Positions 26,429 through 36,731 are shown, counted from the first letter of the stretch. The stretch: DNA of 64,000 nucleotides from Planctomycetota bacterium (GCA_016200225.1 JACQFD010000006.1:1-64000); one strand, 5' to 3'. Notes: generated by a model not told the origin, from the letters alone. Numbers and translations: made by a program.

Positions 26429-27850
26429 ATGGAGTGGACGCGCCCCGCCTTGCTCGCGCTCGCATCCGCGGCATTATTGATATATTATTTCGCGAGGCGC
26501 GCGGGCCGAACCGTGTTGGATCGCCCGGCCGTTCAATTTTATGATCCGACGCCGCGCGATCCGGCGGCGGCGCGCGGAAGACCCCGTTTGTCGACGTGGT
26601 TCGCGATCGCATCTGTAATATTAGCGGCGATCGCGGCCGCCGGACCGCGAATCGTCGGATCTCCCGCGGTCGACGTCGTGTTCGATTGTTCGGGTCGCAT
26701 GGCGTGGAAGTCGGCCGACGGCCGCACGCGGTTCGAGCGCGCCCGCGCGTCGGCATTGCAAAGAATCGCCGCGCTCGCAAAAGATACGAAAGTCGCGCTG
26801 ATGTTATGTCCGGGCGGAGGATTCGAGGGGACTCCGGAGTCCGTCGCCGCCGTCGTCCGGAATGCAAAGCTACAATTCGAATATTATGACATTCAACGGG
26901 CCGCGCTCGCGTCGCCGCGAAGAAAATGGATTTTCACGGGCGCGGAACTTTCGCCGATTCCCGGCGTCGAAATTATACAATTCGGCGCGGGCCGCGAAAA
27001 CGCGGGGCTCTCGCTGACCGCGGGCCCCGGCGGGCGCGCGCCGTGGACGCCGGGAATCGTTATAACAAATGCGGGAAACGCGACCGCGCGCCGGACGCTC
27101 GCCGGCGGAAAAGAATTATTAACGATCGATCTGGCGGCGCGCGAGTCGCGCTGGCTGCCCGTCGAATCGGGCGCGTCGCGCATTTTTCGCATTTCGGGCG
27201 GCGCCGACGCGTGCGAAGCCGACGATGAAATTACAATTCCGGCGCGCGGCTTGAATTTACAATTCCCGCCGGACGCGCCCGAGGCGCTCGTTCGCGCGCT
27301 GAACGCCGTGCGGGATTCGCGGGGCGGCGCATCGTCGGAGGCGCGTGCATTGTTATGTTTCGACGGTTCGGAAAAACCGGGCGCGTCCGGCATCGAATTT
27401 ACAGTTGCGAAGGGCGGCGATGAGCGCCCGCGCGCGCTGCCGGGTTCGCCCGTCGCGGACCTGGCGTTCCCCGGGCGCGTTCGCGCGACGCCCGTGAATT
27501 GTAAAGATCCTTGGATTGTTAATGATCGCGGGGAGACCCTGGCCGGACTCGACGGCGGGCGCGCGCGCATCGGTTTCGATTGGGGCGATCCCGTGTGGAC
27601 GGACTCGCCGGCGGCGCCCGCACTCGTGGCCGCGATGGCCGACGCGCTGCTCGACGCCGCGCCGGCGGATTCACCCGATCCGAGAATCACGATGGAACTC
27701 GGCGCGGAGAGGGACGCCGATCTCGAAAGCGTCGAAAAACCGAGCGATCCGGGGTTTTATGAATTCGGATTCGCCTTCGCCGCGCTCGCGGCGGTCGCGG
27801 CGCTCGCCGCGGCGTTTTTCGAACTCCCCGTCGGCGGCAAGAAAAGGTAA
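26429..27850 (+). CDS. BatA-like membrane protein with degenerate vWA domain
   Basis: A 473-residue protein with two N-terminal membrane segments (LLALASAALLIYYFA and WFAIASVILAAIAAAG), a vWA-like middle and a C-terminal membrane helix (FGFAFAALAAVAALAAAFF). This is the layout of aerotolerance-type BatA/DUF4159-like proteins. The MIDAS position reads DCSGRMAW, so the DxSxS third residue is Arg; metal binding may be lost. It acts with the DUF58 protein before it and the TPR protein after it. The function of this module is not settled. Confidence 0.75.
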   Translation: MEWTRPALLALASAALLIYYFARRAGRTVLDRPAVQFYDPTPRDPAAARGRPRLSTWFAIASVILAAIAAAGPRIVGSPAVDVVFDCSGRMAWKSADGRTRFERARASALQRIAALAKDTKVALMLCPGGGFEGTPESVAAVVRNAKLQFEYYDIQRAALASPRRKWIFTGAELSPIPGVEIIQFGAGRENAGLSLTAGPGGRAPWTPGIVITNAGNATARRTLAGGKELLTIDLAARESRWLPVESGASRIFRISGGADACEADDEITIPARGLNLQFPPDAPEALVRALNAVRDSRGGASSEARALLCFDGSEKPGASGIEFTVAKGGDERPRALPGSPVADLAFPGRVRATPVNCKDPWIVNDRGETLAGLDGGRARIGFDWGDPVWTDSPAAPALVAAMADALLDAAPADSPDPRITMELGAERDADLESVEKPSDPGFYEFGFAFAALAAVAALAAAFFELPVGGKKR

Positions 27851-27859
27851 TATTCACGA

Positions 27860-28483
27860 ATGCGCGGCAAAACACTCGCGGTTATTTTCATAAGTATCTT
27901 CGCGCTCGCGGGCGCGATCGCCGGATTTGTATATTTTATGCATCAGTCGGGATTGCGCGCGCGTTCGAACATCGCGCTGCAGGAAGCCCGCGAGAATTTG
28001 GAAACCGCCCGCGCGTCGGGCGACTGGACGCGCTCCAGAAACCTGCTGGTAAAAGTACAATTGAGCGCCTCCGAAGCGGCCGGACTTTGGGAGAGCAATT
28101 CCGGCGAAGCGTTCACGCTCGAAGGCGAGGCCTACCTGCGGCTGACAAAGTATCGGGATGCTATTAATATTCTGGAGCGCGCGTCGCAATTGCTGCCCGG
28201 CGACGCCAATGTCACGCGGCTCACGGCCGAATCGTATCATCGCACGTATCTTACCGGTCGAAAAGCGGCCGATGCCGGACGCGCGGCGGATTTGTATGAA
28301 ATCGCGATTCAATCCGGCGGCGGCGCCGACGTTTTGTTATTAGCCGGAAAGTTACAGGAGGCGATGGGGCGGCGCGCCGACGCCGACCGTTATTTCGATA
28401 AAATCGAACAAATCGCGCCGAATTCGCGCGAAGCCGAGGAAACCCGAAATTTGAGGGCGACCCGGCGCGAGGAAACCAAATGA
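27860..28483 (+). CDS. Membrane-anchored TPR protein
   Basis: A 207-residue protein with one N-terminal transmembrane helix (VIFISIFALAGAIAGFVYFM) and then TPR-like helical pairs (ALQEARENLETARASGDWTR, YRDAINILERASQLLPGDAN, KLQEAMGRRADADRYFDKIE). It is likely a periplasmic scaffold of the DUF58/BatA module, where TPR partners (BatE-like) are usual. ATG 27860 follows the BatA-like stop by 9 bp. Its stop overlaps the next start (ATGA). Confidence 0.78.
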   Translation: MRGKTLAVIFISIFALAGAIAGFVYFMHQSGLRARSNIALQEARENLETARASGDWTRSRNLLVKVQLSASEAAGLWESNSGEAFTLEGEAYLRLTKYRDAINILERASQLLPGDANVTRLTAESYHRTYLTGRKAADAGRAADLYEIAIQSGGGADVLLLAGKLQEAMGRRADADRYFDKIEQIAPNSREAEETRNLRATRREETK

Positions 28484-28902
28484 CTACAAAATCGAAATTG
28501 TTTATGATCGCCGTCGTTGTCGCGGCGATCGTTATCATCGTTTTATTACAACAATTCGGCGGCGGATACGGCGCGGGCGGATCCGCGAAACCGTCGCCGA
28601 CGCCGGAAACCGAGAAGATCGACAACAGTTCGGCGAAATCGGCTTCGCCGACCGTCGCTCCCGCCAACAATGTTAGCGCCAACAATGCCCTCGACGGCAA
28701 TCCCGTCGTCCAATTAATACAAAAAACCGCCGCCGCCCGCGACAGCGTGGCTCAGGCGCGCGAAGCGCTCCGCTCGCGCAACGCCGACGCCATCGAACGC
28801 GCGCTCACGAGTCTCAAGAATCACCGCGACGGCATCGATGCGAATTTACAAAAAGAAATGGACGGGCTCGCGGCGGAGTTGGAGGCGATCATTAAGAAAT
28901 AG
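28480..28902 (+). CDS. Hypothetical membrane-anchored protein
   Basis: A 140-residue protein with an N-terminal transmembrane helix (LFMIAVVVAAIVIIVLLQQF), a flexible Gly/Pro/Ser/Asn linker and a C-terminal coiled helix (QLIQKTAAARDSVAQAREAL). It overlaps the TPR gene by 4 bp and is the last member of the DUF58/BatA operon. I do not recognise a named family. Confidence 0.7.
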   Translation: MTTKSKLFMIAVVVAAIVIIVLLQQFGGGYGAGGSAKPSPTPETEKIDNSSAKSASPTVAPANNVSANNALDGNPVVQLIQKTAAARDSVAQAREALRSRNADAIERALTSLKNHRDGIDANLQKEMDGLAAELEAIIKK

Positions 28903-28917
28903 GACGGACGCGGATCT

Positions 28918-29568
28918 GTGTACCCTGCCGTGCGTAGTTTGGCGAAGAAGTCCGGAAACGCCAAAACCTGGAGTGCGTTATTATTGTGCCTTCCGTTGTC
29001 ATGTGTATCAAAAAATATAAGTATTACGGATCGAAAATTTGACGAAAGTATAATTTGTGTTGTCCGCGAGAATGCCAATTTCAACGAGAATGCCAATGTC
29101 GACCTGGATCTATACTCTCTGATTATTGCATATTGGCCGGACGGGGAAGTTATTTGGAGCCGCGATGGCAAGCTTGGAGGGCCGCCCTATTTCTACTCGG
29201 CAATTGATCAGGAGTCACTTGGGCGACTTATGTCAAATTTAGAGTTGTTATCTCCATTGATCAATGCCGACGCGCAATACGAAATAATACATTTTCCATT
29301 TCATGAAATTATAATTAATATGCGTGGCCGAGCCGTGAGGCTCAGGAGTGTTCACGAAATTATTGAGGAAATTCCGGATGCTCTTGCGACAGAAAACGGT
29401 GTTCAGTGGAATCGTCCCCAAGGTTCGAGCGCGGATTATCGTAATAGCAGCAGTAAATATTGCTTATTTCGCACGATTTGGTATGTAATTCGCCACCTTG
29501 CGGCTGAATTCAGGCCGGCCATCGGAATCGAAGTCCTTCTTCCGAAAAAATGGGACGATTCGCTATGA
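28918..29568 (+). CDS. Putative lipoprotein of unknown function
   Basis: 216 residues from GTG 28918. The N-terminus has a basic stretch, a hydrophobic run (TWSALLLCLPLSC) and a possible lipobox (LPLSC), so export and lipidation are likely. The rest (LYSLIIAYWPDGEVIWSRDG, FPFHEIIINMRGRAVRLRS) matches nothing I know. The coding region looks AT-richer than its neighbours and lacks their codon-context style, so it is probably acquired. It starts 15 bp after the preceding operon but need not belong to it. Confidence 0.6.
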   Translation: MYPAVRSLAKKSGNAKTWSALLLCLPLSCVSKNISITDRKFDESIICVVRENANFNENANVDLDLYSLIIAYWPDGEVIWSRDGKLGGPPYFYSAIDQESLGRLMSNLELLSPLINADAQYEIIHFPFHEIIINMRGRAVRLRSVHEIIEEIPDALATENGVQWNRPQGSSADYRNSSSKYCLFRTIWYVIRHLAAEFRPAIGIEVLLPKKWDDSL

Positions 29569-29656
29569 AAAATTGCTCGAATGGAGCCGGACTGATCCGT
29601 ATTTATCATACGTTAACAAGGCCGGCCGGTGCGGAGCGTAGGCCATTAAAGTAGTG

Positions 29657-30274
29657 TCAGGCGGTCATTGGCAAAGGGATTCCCGGAATGACATCCGTCC
29701 AAATTTTTTGAATCGCCAACAAAACGCGTTCCTGCTCAACCTTATTGATGCCTTGGTCTGAAAATTCGCGCTGCATCCAATATGAGTAATTGAGAAAAAT
29801 CGCGACGTGGTTCGCGGCGATTTCGCATATGAAATCCATGCCGCTGTAACCCAAAGAGTACGCAAGCGAGACGAATTGAGAAGTCGCATCTTTTCCTTGC
29901 AATCCGAACTTCGTTGGAACGTGACCTTTGAAGTTCGCACAGAAGTACGAGTTAATAATGACAATCGGAGGCGCGATGTGGTCGTTGAAGCGGGACAATT
30001 CATCCGCCGGAATCCAAAGTTCGACGTGACGTGAAGCTCCAACTCTGCGAGTCTCAAACTGTGCGCAATATTTATCGTCAATAGTAAATTTAGCTATGTA
30101 ACCCGATGCGAACTCGCCTTCGGCGTTCCATTGTTTGGCAATCTCGTTCGCATATTCCAAATTCAAGACCGGATAAAATATGGGTTGCTCCGGTTTTCGC
30201 GGTGGAAAATGTTTCATTCCCGTTTCGTATACCAGCCGGAGTTCCACGATGTCCATCGGTCTGTATAAGATCAT
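29657..30274 (-). CDS. Uncharacterised protein with PEQPIFYPVLN motif
   Basis: 205 residues starting MILYRPMDIVELRLVYETGM, then FPPRKPEQPIFYPVLNLEYA and EIAKQWNAEGEFASGYIAKF. From memory, short proteins with this YRP...PEQPIFYPV...YA..IA..WN pattern are widespread and sometimes labelled ADP-ribosylation/crystallin J1; no activity is established to my knowledge. It has no signal peptide or membrane helix. The gene converges with the lipoprotein gene before it, and composition is AT-richer than the core genes, so it is part of the same acquired patch. An immunity-type or NAD-related role is only a guess. Confidence 0.65.
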   Translation of the reverse strand: MILYRPMDIVELRLVYETGMKHFPPRKPEQPIFYPVLNLEYANEIAKQWNAEGEFASGYIAKFTIDDKYCAQFETRRVGASRHVELWIPADELSRFNDHIAPPIVIINSYFCANFKGHVPTKFGLQGKDATSQFVSLAYSLGYSGMDFICEIAANHVAIFLNYSYWMQREFSDQGINKVEQERVLLAIQKIWTDVIPGIPLPMTA

Positions 30275-30368
30275 CGGCCTGTTCTTTCCTCGCGATGGAT
30301 GCCGGGAGTTGAATTCAAAGAAATCATAATTAATATTTCCGACTACTTATTAGATAATTCCCGAATCC

Positions 30369-31433
30369 TCACGTTCCTCCCGCCTCTCCATTATTCTCCT
30401 CCACCCGCCCGTACCATCGTTCAAAAAGCGTCGTGCTGATGAGGCCGACGAGGACGGCAAACCAGAGCGTGCAGGCGCGTAATAGTAATGTACACGAAAT
30501 CGACGAGGCCTGAATGAGACCCGCGATGTGATCGAGGAGCCAGCCGAGCAGGCCCTCGGTGACGCCGACGCCGGCGGGGAGTAGAAATAATATATTTCCC
30601 GCGATCATGCTGAACGAGTATGCAAAAAAGCAGAGCGGGAGCGTGACGGCGGCGCCGGGGACGTCGTCGAGGCCGGGTTTGTCGGCGGAGAATTGGTTTG
30701 CAATGAAATAACAGGCGTACGCCTCGCAGCTCCAGGACGCGACCGAAATCAGCGTTGGAAATAACAATTGCGACGGCGATAACAGTTTCTTCGTGGCGTC
30801 GTGAAAACTGACGAGCTTGTCGTCGAGTTTTTTCAGCCAGCCGACGCGGCCCATGATTTTAATAATGAACATCACGAGCGGATCGCAAAAAACGACGCCG
30901 AGAAATACGATACAAAGAATCAGCGTTCCGAGTGCGGCGGTGCCGATGTAGCGGCCGTAATCGGGACCCTCGGGCGCGCCCGAAAGCCGCTGGCCGCCCA
31001 TAATTGTAGCGATTCCCGACGCGCCCATTAATATAACTAATCCGAGCAGGTCGGTGAGGCGTTCGGCGATGACGATCGGAGCCGTGCGGCTGATCGGCGA
31101 GCCGTCGATTCTTTTAATTAATAACGATTTGTAGGCTTCGCCCATCTTGCCGGGCGTCACCGAAAGCGCGAATCCCGAAAGATATATCAATACCGATTGC
31201 GCGAGCGTGATCCGCACGCCGAGGAGCTTTCGGTAGCGTTCCCATTTGAAAAATCGTATGAACCAGTTTCCCGCGGCGAGCGCGCATCCGATCGGCACTC
31301 CCCACCATGGAAACCGTTCGAGCGCGGACGCGAGTTTTTCGACGCCGCCGTTATAAACGATCAGCCCCAAGTAAATCGCGGCCGTCAAAACAACGGAGAA
31401 AGCGATGCCGCGCTGATATTTACGGGGGAGCAT
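30369..31433 (-). CDS. Flippase-like membrane protein (LPG synthase TM/UPF0104 family)
   Basis: A ~354-residue polytopic protein of the lysylphosphatidylglycerol synthase transmembrane-region family, with about eight helices. Recognisable segments are VPIGCALAAGNWFIRFFKWE and the conserved LSGFALSVTPGKMGEAYKSL, followed by ERLTDLLGLVILM. Members lacking the soluble synthetase domain, as here, are thought to move or modify lipids or lipid-linked sugars. I prefer ATG 31433 (MLPRKYQRGIAFSVVLTAA) over the longer frame from 31538, whose extra 35 residues are not hydrophobic and would overlap the divergent gene. Confidence 0.85.
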   Translation of the reverse strand: MLPRKYQRGIAFSVVLTAAIYLGLIVYNGGVEKLASALERFPWWGVPIGCALAAGNWFIRFFKWERYRKLLGVRITLAQSVLIYLSGFALSVTPGKMGEAYKSLLIKRIDGSPISRTAPIVIAERLTDLLGLVILMGASGIATIMGGQRLSGAPEGPDYGRYIGTAALGTLILCIVFLGVVFCDPLVMFIIKIMGRVGWLKKLDDKLVSFHDATKKLLSPSQLLFPTLISVASWSCEAYACYFIANQFSADKPGLDDVPGAAVTLPLCFFAYSFSMIAGNILFLLPAGVGVTEGLLGWLLDHIAGLIQASSISCTLLLRACTLWFAVLVGLISTTLFERWYGRVEENNGEAGGT

Positions 31434-31521
31434 GCGCTGGGTGTTTCGGCAGTTTAGCAGGGAAACAATGATTCGGCCGTGTAACATCCAATCCCGGCGA
31501 CCTCCCGTGACGGAAATCATC

Positions 31522-32004
31522 ATGACCGGCCTTGCCATCGCGAGCTGCCTTGCGATCGGGCTCGCCCTCTATCTGCTCCGCGGAAAATCGCTGGAACACC
31601 GGCTCTCGATGTTGGAATCGATCACGGAATTATCACAACGCGTCGCGCAACTTGAAAGCGCGGTGCACGCGAACGCGACGGCGCCCGTCGAGCGGCAGCT
31701 TGAATTGTTATTGAATCGCGTTCGCGAACTCGAAGGCACGATCGCGAGCGACGCGCGCGAATCGGTCGTCGGCGTTTCGACCCGGGAGAGCGACGAAACC
31801 GACGAGGAATTCGTGATCCGCGTGCTCGCGAATCAGGGCTACGCGAAAATTAGAATGATCGGCGAATCGAATCTCGCGGGCGGTTCGACGGTCGTGCGCG
31901 TCGAGGCCTCGCGCGGCGATTTACAATTGAAAGGATCCGTATTTATCGTCAACGGGAAAATCGGCGAAACGCGCCTTACGCCCATTTATGAATTGTTTCC
32001 TTGA
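31522..32004 (+). CDS. Small membrane-anchored coiled-coil protein
   Basis: A 160-residue protein with an N-terminal transmembrane helix (MTGLAIASCLAIGLALYLL), a heptad-rich segment (LESITELSQRVAQLESAVHA, LELLLNRVRELEGTIASD) and a compact C-terminal beta-rich part (LAGGSTVVRVEASRGDLQLK). The start ATG 31522 puts the helix first; longer frames exist upstream. It precedes asnS by 41 bp in the same direction. No known family. Confidence 0.7.
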   Translation: MTGLAIASCLAIGLALYLLRGKSLEHRLSMLESITELSQRVAQLESAVHANATAPVERQLELLLNRVRELEGTIASDARESVVGVSTRESDETDEEFVIRVLANQGYAKIRMIGESNLAGGSTVVRVEASRGDLQLKGSVFIVNGKIGETRLTPIYELFP

Positions 32005-32045
32005 TTATTAATAATTACTTTTCCGATTGAATCATTATCAAATCC

Positions 32046-33347
<1,302 letters not shown>

Positions 33348-33717
33348 TTTAGTTGGTTCATGGGCCGAGTTCAGGATTTTTTCTTGCCCCGACTCTTGTG
33401 GAATGTCCTCATGGAGAATTGAATACAATTTGCTGTGGCACATTTCTAGGTATCACAATCTTTACGATCATGACGGAAACATTTGCTCAATATTTAGAAA
33501 GATGGCTCAAACTTTCGGCTGTCCAGGGGCTAACGAATCCACTGGCTAAGATTCCGCACTGTCCAAATACCAGAGTATTGCTAATAAAGTTTACCCGCGA
33601 CCGATGCAGGAACTTACCCCGCGTTTCTGTGAAAGGAGCGGGAGCGAGCTGCAGCGAAGGTTTAACTAATAAAAAAACGCGTTTCAGCGCGAAAATGGCT
33701 TTTGCCGGACGCTTACG
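33348..33717. other. 370-bp interval with no confident gene
   Basis: The interval between asnS and the lipoprotein gene is AT-richer than its surroundings. A plus frame from ATG 33470 (MTETFAQYLERWLKLSAVQG) runs for 83 codons and ends in an ATGA overlap with the next gene. That spacing is suggestive of coupling, but the C-terminal half looks like translated non-coding DNA. No RNA gene or clear repeat is seen. Confidence 0.4.
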
Positions 33718-34542
33718 ATGAAATTGAACTTGCTCAAGCGTATTCAGTGCATTGTTAGGAACTTGTTGCTTCCATATTTTGCACTTGTTTTGTCGATCTC
33801 TTGCTGCAATTCGGGGTCAAGGGAGATCGAAGGTATGCCGTCCGCTTCAATGTCTTCCTCGCAAGAATCGGCGAGAATGACTCAGCGCCTGCCGGCGTTG
33901 CGATTCACTCTATCACGTCCGCTGAAGCAGGCCGAAGCATTTGAGCTAAATGTGAAAGCTTATATTTCCTATTTTCCGCTCGCGAAGTCAAAACTTCCAT
34001 TAGATATACCATTCGAGAGTGATGACGAGGCGGTGGCCGCGGCAGTTGCTTGGGTTGTTGATCATTTTGGAGCGCCTGCGCCCGATGTCTCGCTTAAAGT
34101 AAAAAATATATTACATACTGCATCTGGGGAAGAGGCGCCCGCAACTGAGTCCGAAAAGGGGCATACTATTACTTTTCAATTGGAATACAAGGGCTCGCCG
34201 ACGCGAATTGATACGGTTATCTATATTAGAGGTCGCGGCAAGTTCGCCGGACACATTGCTGTTGGTAAATTCGAAGAGCTTGTTGGATCCCAGAGGGAGA
34301 TAATTTCGCGAGCCCAAGCCGAGGACCGATTAGTCAAGTCTGTAAGGTGGCCGATCAGGATACATGGTTTAGATGTACTGATCCCTAATCAATTAGAGCT
34401 AAAGTTAGCGTATGTTTGGGCTCCAATAAAACTACGAGGGAAGTTGCGCCTACCCGAAGATACACTCGTTCCGACCTGGTTTGCACCTGGCGGTGTGATT
34501 TGTATAGATGGATTCTCGGGAGAGGTATGGATGAACGATTAG
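33718..34542 (+). CDS. Putative lipoprotein, acquired
   Basis: A 274-residue protein with a long N-terminal hydrophobic signal (RNLLLPYFALVLSISCCNSG), whose LSISC resembles a lipobox, followed by a Ser-rich linker and a mixed alpha/beta body. The end (GGVICIDGFSGEVWMND) resembles the closing strand of PepSY/YkuD-like domains, but this is weak. No family is assigned. Codon usage (for example LL as TTGTTG or TTGCTC) differs from core genes, consistent with the neighbouring toxin-antitoxin pair being part of the same acquired patch. Confidence 0.6.
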   Translation: MKLNLLKRIQCIVRNLLLPYFALVLSISCCNSGSREIEGMPSASMSSSQESARMTQRLPALRFTLSRPLKQAEAFELNVKAYISYFPLAKSKLPLDIPFESDDEAVAAAVAWVVDHFGAPAPDVSLKVKNILHTASGEEAPATESEKGHTITFQLEYKGSPTRIDTVIYIRGRGKFAGHIAVGKFEELVGSQREIISRAQAEDRLVKSVRWPIRIHGLDVLIPNQLELKLAYVWAPIKLRGKLRLPEDTLVPTWFAPGGVICIDGFSGEVWMND

Positions 34543-34706
34543 AAAATTAGTGATCACGCGTGGTTCAATTACTCATATATTAATTAAACGATTTGTCCAC
34601 GATCGGAAATGAGCGAAATTTACACGTGGATGAAAAAGGTGGTCTATCACTTTTCCGGTTGAGGCGGCCGGATCGCGTGTAAGAGCCGATGCAATTCCAA
34701 TCGGCA

Positions 34707-34755
34707 TTGACAGTGAAGTCACGGTGATGTATATTGATCAATCTTCATCAATTGA
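34707..34755 (+). promoter_or_regulatory. Promoter and operator of the toxin-antitoxin pair
   Basis: A -35 TTGACA (34707-34712) and -10 TATATT (34730-34735) are separated by exactly 17 bp, the best sigma-70 promoter I see in the window. A perfect palindrome ATTGATCAAT (34733-34742) overlaps the -10 and a second, TCAATTGA (34748-34755), follows. They are placed where an antitoxin would bind to autoregulate. The antitoxin ATG is at 34763. Confidence 0.75.
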
Positions 34756-34762
34756 GTACACC

Positions 34763-35065
34763 ATGTCTTCCATTCCAGCCCGCCTACCGCTGACCAAGGC
34801 CCGAATCAATCTCGGGGCCGTGGTGAAACGCGTCCACCTCAACAAGGAATATGTTATTCTCGAAAAAGATGGGATTCCCATCGCCGGGCTAATGGATATT
34901 GATGAATTCGAGAGTTACCTCGAGTCGCGCGATCCCCACGTTCGCCGTGCAATCACAGAGAGCAATCGCGACATCGCGAGCGGTCGAACTCGATCTGCGG
35001 AAAAGTTTCTTGCTGAGATCCGAGAGCATGGTTCGCGCACTCGAAAGCGACGCAAGCAGGCATGA
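34763..35065 (+). CDS. PHD/YefM-type antitoxin
   Basis: A 100-residue protein beginning MSSIPARLPLTKARINLGAV, with the PHD-fold pattern KRVHLNKEYVILEKDGIPIA and LMDIDEFESYLESRDP, then a basic C-terminal tail likely to bind and neutralise the toxin. It should also bind its own operator. ATG 34763 is chosen because the longer frame from 34724 starts inside the promoter. Its stop overlaps the toxin start (ATGA), so the two are coupled. Confidence 0.85.
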   Translation: MSSIPARLPLTKARINLGAVVKRVHLNKEYVILEKDGIPIAGLMDIDEFESYLESRDPHVRRAITESNRDIASGRTRSAEKFLAEIREHGSRTRKRRKQA

Positions 35066-35352
35066 CCGCGGCCTCTTCGGTTCTTGTCACTTCAAGATTC
35101 GAACGGGACGCGCGCTCCCTTTCGAGGCAGCCAGGATTCGAGCCCGCGCTCTCGCGGGCGATCACAACGCTGAGTGCGGATCCATACAATCGCTCCCGGC
35201 AACATGACATTTTGAAACTTGAAAATGTCCCCGTTGGAGATGGCCAATATCGCCTCCGAATCGGCCGCTTCCGCTTTATTTATGATATCGAGAGATCTTC
35301 TGTGTACTTGAAGCACTGCAGACTTCGCAGAGAAGATACATATCGGAGATGA
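35062..35352 (+). CDS. RelE/ParE-type toxin
   Basis: A 96-residue protein of the RelE/ParE superfamily: SRFERDARSLSRQPGFEPAL at the start, a turn with GQYRLRIGRFRFIYDIERSS and a short basic end HCRLRREDTYRR. YRLRIGRFRFIYD is the family core strand pair. RelE members cleave mRNA on the ribosome, ParE members poison gyrase; the basic Arg/His residues at the end fit an RNase but do not prove it. It overlaps the antitoxin by 4 bp. Confidence 0.85.
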   Translation: MTAASSVLVTSRFERDARSLSRQPGFEPALSRAITTLSADPYNRSRQHDILKLENVPVGDGQYRLRIGRFRFIYDIERSSVYLKHCRLRREDTYRR

Positions 35353-35396
35353 AAGGACGAAAAGTGGACCTGTCCCCCTTTCGTCCTTTAATTTAT

Positions 35397-36632
35397 CTAT
35401 TCCTGCAGAAACTCGACGAGTTTCAGATGTTGCGAAGGCGCCTTGAGTTTGCGGATCGCCTGTTCTTGAATCTGCCGCACGCGTTCGCGGGACACGCCGA
35501 GTTTTTGAGAAACGGCTTCGAGCGTTTCAGCGTGGTTGTCGTGCAAACCATAACGTAATTCGAGGACGAGGCGTTCGCGGCCCGTGAGCGACGAGAGCGC
35601 TTCGTCAATTCGATTTGTTAACGATGGACCTGCCGGCGCATCGTTAACATCGTCCGCGTGCGGGTCGGCGAGCGTGTCGCGAAGTGTAAATTCGCCGCTC
35701 GGGTCGAGTTCGCGATCGATCGACACCGTCATTTTGGCGGCGGCGAGCGCGCGCTCGATTCGCTCCGCCGGTTCGTCGAGCGCGACGCCGAGAGCCTCCG
35801 CGCTCATGCGGCTGCCCGTTTCGGTGACGGAGCGATCGTTAAGATCGCGGATTTTCTTTAGTTTCTGCGCCATGTACACGGGCGTGCGCACCGTGCGGCT
35901 CTGGCACGAGAGACTCTTCAAAACGCCCTGCTGCACCCACCAGCGCGCATACACTACAAATCGCACGGACTTGCGCCAATCATAACGATCGGTGGCTTTC
36001 ATCAGCGAAGCGTTGGCTTCTTGTATCAAATCGAGGACAGGGACGCCCATTCCTTTATATCTTCTGGCCATTCCCGGTACGAGCGGCAATGTTCGAAATA
36101 CGAGCACGCGTTTCCATGCTAACATTTCATCGAGTCGCACTTTAATGCGTTCGATGCGCGCGGCCGCGCGGTCCGCGGGTTGCGAACGGCGGTTTGGATT
36201 TGTTCTTAGTTTCTCCAGAATTCGGAGAAATGTAGCATCTTCGGAAGTCGTCGAATTCGCGATTTGTTCGATTTCGGAATTTCCGGGTTTCGGAAGATTA
36301 CATTCGAGCGCGAGCGCTTCTTTACAGATCTCGAGCGCGATGACAAAACGAAACTCTTCGCTGCGCTCCATGCGCGGAATTTGCCGGAGTTCTCTCATGT
36401 AAACTTGATACAAATCCGTCGGCGTGACGTCCGACGACGTCGAGTTCGCGGTACGCTGCGATGCCGCGATGGATTCGTCGGGGAATAGTGCAATTCTGCG
36501 CTGAACGACGAGGCGCACGAGGCGCGCCCGTTCGCGTTCATACAATTCTGGGTTTTGGACCCAGGGCTCGAGGTCGCTGAGCAGGATGCGACCCCGGCTT
36601 CGGATTAGGGAGAAGCGGTCGATTTCGACCAT
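35397..36632 (-). CDS. RpoD-family sigma-70 factor (group 2-like)
   Basis: 411 residues from ATG 36632, which has a GAGGA ribosome-binding site ~9 nt upstream; the frame extends 43 codons further but without family character. Region 1.2 (DLYQVYMRELRQIPRMERSE), region 2 (LVPGMARRYKGMGVPVLDLI; RFVVYARWWVQQ in 2.3-2.4), region 3 and region 4 (SLTGRERLVLELRYGLHDNH; LGVSRERVRQIQEQAIRKLK helix-turn-helix) are all present. Region 1.1 is absent and region 2.4 differs from classical RpoD (SCQSRTVRTPVYM), suggesting an alternative sigma factor of the RpoD lineage; a primary role cannot be excluded. A 26-bp palindrome lies ~100 bp upstream. Confidence 0.9.
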   Translation of the reverse strand: MVEIDRFSLIRSRGRILLSDLEPWVQNPELYERERARLVRLVVQRRIALFPDESIAASQRTANSTSSDVTPTDLYQVYMRELRQIPRMERSEEFRFVIALEICKEALALECNLPKPGNSEIEQIANSTTSEDATFLRILEKLRTNPNRRSQPADRAAARIERIKVRLDEMLAWKRVLVFRTLPLVPGMARRYKGMGVPVLDLIQEANASLMKATDRYDWRKSVRFVVYARWWVQQGVLKSLSCQSRTVRTPVYMAQKLKKIRDLNDRSVTETGSRMSAEALGVALDEPAERIERALAAAKMTVSIDRELDPSGEFTLRDTLADPHADDVNDAPAGPSLTNRIDEALSSLTGRERLVLELRYGLHDNHAETLEAVSQKLGVSRERVRQIQEQAIRKLKAPSQHLKLVEFLQE

Positions 36633-36731
36633 GGGAGGATTCCTCGGGTGTTGACGTCCGCCGTTTGAAATTTCGGCAGACACGGAACTGGTGGAATCAA
36701 ACCGTATGCCCGGGCGCTCGGACACCTCCCA

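Noticed and set aside
33353..33721. 122-codon frame after asnS
   Set aside because: Only the overlap with the next start supports it; the C-terminal half looks like translated non-coding DNA. Described as an interval instead.
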